Source: Terramyces sp. JEL0728 (Eukaryota; Chytridiomycota; Chytridiomycetes; Rhizophydiales; Terramycetaceae). From it: a stretch of DNA of 64,000 bases. Both the position numbers and the translations under genes were made by a program. The notes below the pieces were generated by a model. It saw nothing but the letters and a program-made list of their open reading frames with translations. It did no database searches and had not been told where the DNA came from. Location: positions 1 to 64,000 of the forward strand of contig JADIIU010000007.1 of assembly GCA_027603945.1 (NCBI GenBank), given 5' to 3'. The first letter of the stretch is position 1. Every line of letters starts with the position of its first letter. Below, one piece after another: positions 63,728 to 64,000 of the stretch.

Positions 63728-64000
63728 ATGGCACTCAAGAAAGTCAAAAAAATCCGCTTGGATCCATTGGAATATCTTCAAAACATTGAACTTGATTATA
63801 TATCGACTGAAAAACGAATTCAACCAACTAAAGTTCACCCGTTCCAGACACCACTTGAGAAACCAGACCTCTTCCAGCATGAATTGCCAATTTATTTGTC
63901 TGAAGGCGTTAATTTACCAAGACTATTTCGAAAAAAGATACCTGTGGAATCTCCTGCAAAGAATCTCGATATACACCATTTTCACGTTGAAATACCTGTA
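63728..64000 (+). CDS. 5' part of an unidentified gene, cut by the window edge
   Basis: An ATG at 63728 opens a frame that stays open to the window end (91 codons). It begins MALKKVKKIRLDPLEYLQNI and continues through KRIQPTKVHPFQTPLEKPD with several basic and proline residues. No domain can be recognised from this much. It is divergent from the TPR-like gene, with 34 bp between start codons, and shows no intron so far. Confidence 0.7.
   Translation, partial: MALKKVKKIRLDPLEYLQNIELDYISTEKRIQPTKVHPFQTPLEKPDLFQHELPIYLSEGVNLPRLFRKKIPVESPAKNLDIHHFHVEIPV

Noticed and set aside
1..64000. tRNA, rRNA, CRISPR arrays, bacterial operons or transposons
   Set aside because: I saw no cloverleaf, rRNA core sequence, repeat-spacer array, terminal inverted repeat or transposase. 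The spliced genes and mitochondrial ribosomal protein exclude a prokaryotic source.

Overview
This window is a gene-dense stretch of a eukaryotic nuclear genome. About 40 protein genes lie on both strands, often less than 100 bp apart, and most are split by spliceosomal introns. I reconstructed about 71 introns by matching exon frames to recognisable protein families. All but one are 18-23 nt long, with GTA donors, a TAA-type branch motif and AG acceptors. The exception is 59 nt. Stop codons commonly sit inside the AATAAA poly(A) signal. The standard genetic code is used. Cytosolic tRNA synthetases, GPI-anchor synthesis, a mitochondrial ribosomal protein, an MBOAT acyltransferase, a Mdm1-type sorting nexin and the axonemal protein ZMYND12 point to a unicellular opisthokont with a flagellated stage. 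An early-diverging zoosporic fungus or close relative is my inference; I cannot name the species.

Layout. 1-5.8 kb: cytosolic isoleucyl-tRNA synthetase, the spindle-pole/centriolar WD protein WRAP73 and a small unknown. 5.8-8.6 kb: tandem cytochrome-c-peroxidase-like genes with signal peptides and C-terminal hydrophobic tails. 8.6-11.2 kb: a large unknown protein and an RWD-domain (RWDD1/Gir2-like) protein. 11.2-12.05 kb: a sparse region with two weak or broken reading frames. 12-16.4 kb: three intronless seven-helix membrane paralogues with a LARP7/Pof8-like telomerase RNA-binding protein between the second and third. 16.4-18.6 kb: three Ser/Thr/Gln-rich surface or secreted proteins in a row. 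18.7-20.5 kb: two coiled-coil proteins, one with a winged-helix-like N-terminus.

20.6-26.6 kb: a UBR1-type N-recognin. 26.6-30.2 kb: a TM-PXA-RGS-PX-nexin protein. 30.2-33.5 kb: a sugar-phosphate transporter and an NSUN7-like protein that lacks both catalytic cysteines. 33.7-38.3 kb: a disordered unknown, a short helical protein, an armadillo-type protein and a tiny ORF. 38.4-42.4 kb: MBOAT acyltransferase, mitochondrial uS12, DHHC palmitoyltransferase and a Rab7-like GTPase with an unusual insertion. 42.6-47.6 kb: tandem MFS transporters, a polytopic membrane protein and an F-box protein with RPEL motifs.

48-53.6 kb: TTC4/Cns1, PIG-L, a small unknown, asparaginyl-tRNA synthetase and membrane dipeptidase. 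53.6-57.4 kb: a SET-only protein, ZMYND12, a short protein with a PP1-docking-like motif and proteasome subunit Rpn9. 57.5-63.7 kb: a TPR/Mlp1-like nuclear basket protein. The window ends in the 5' part of another gene. Most genes are unrelated housekeeping functions; the local themes are tandem surface or secreted proteins and tandem membrane-protein duplications. The strongest unusual signal is the nearly uniform population of about 20-nt introns.
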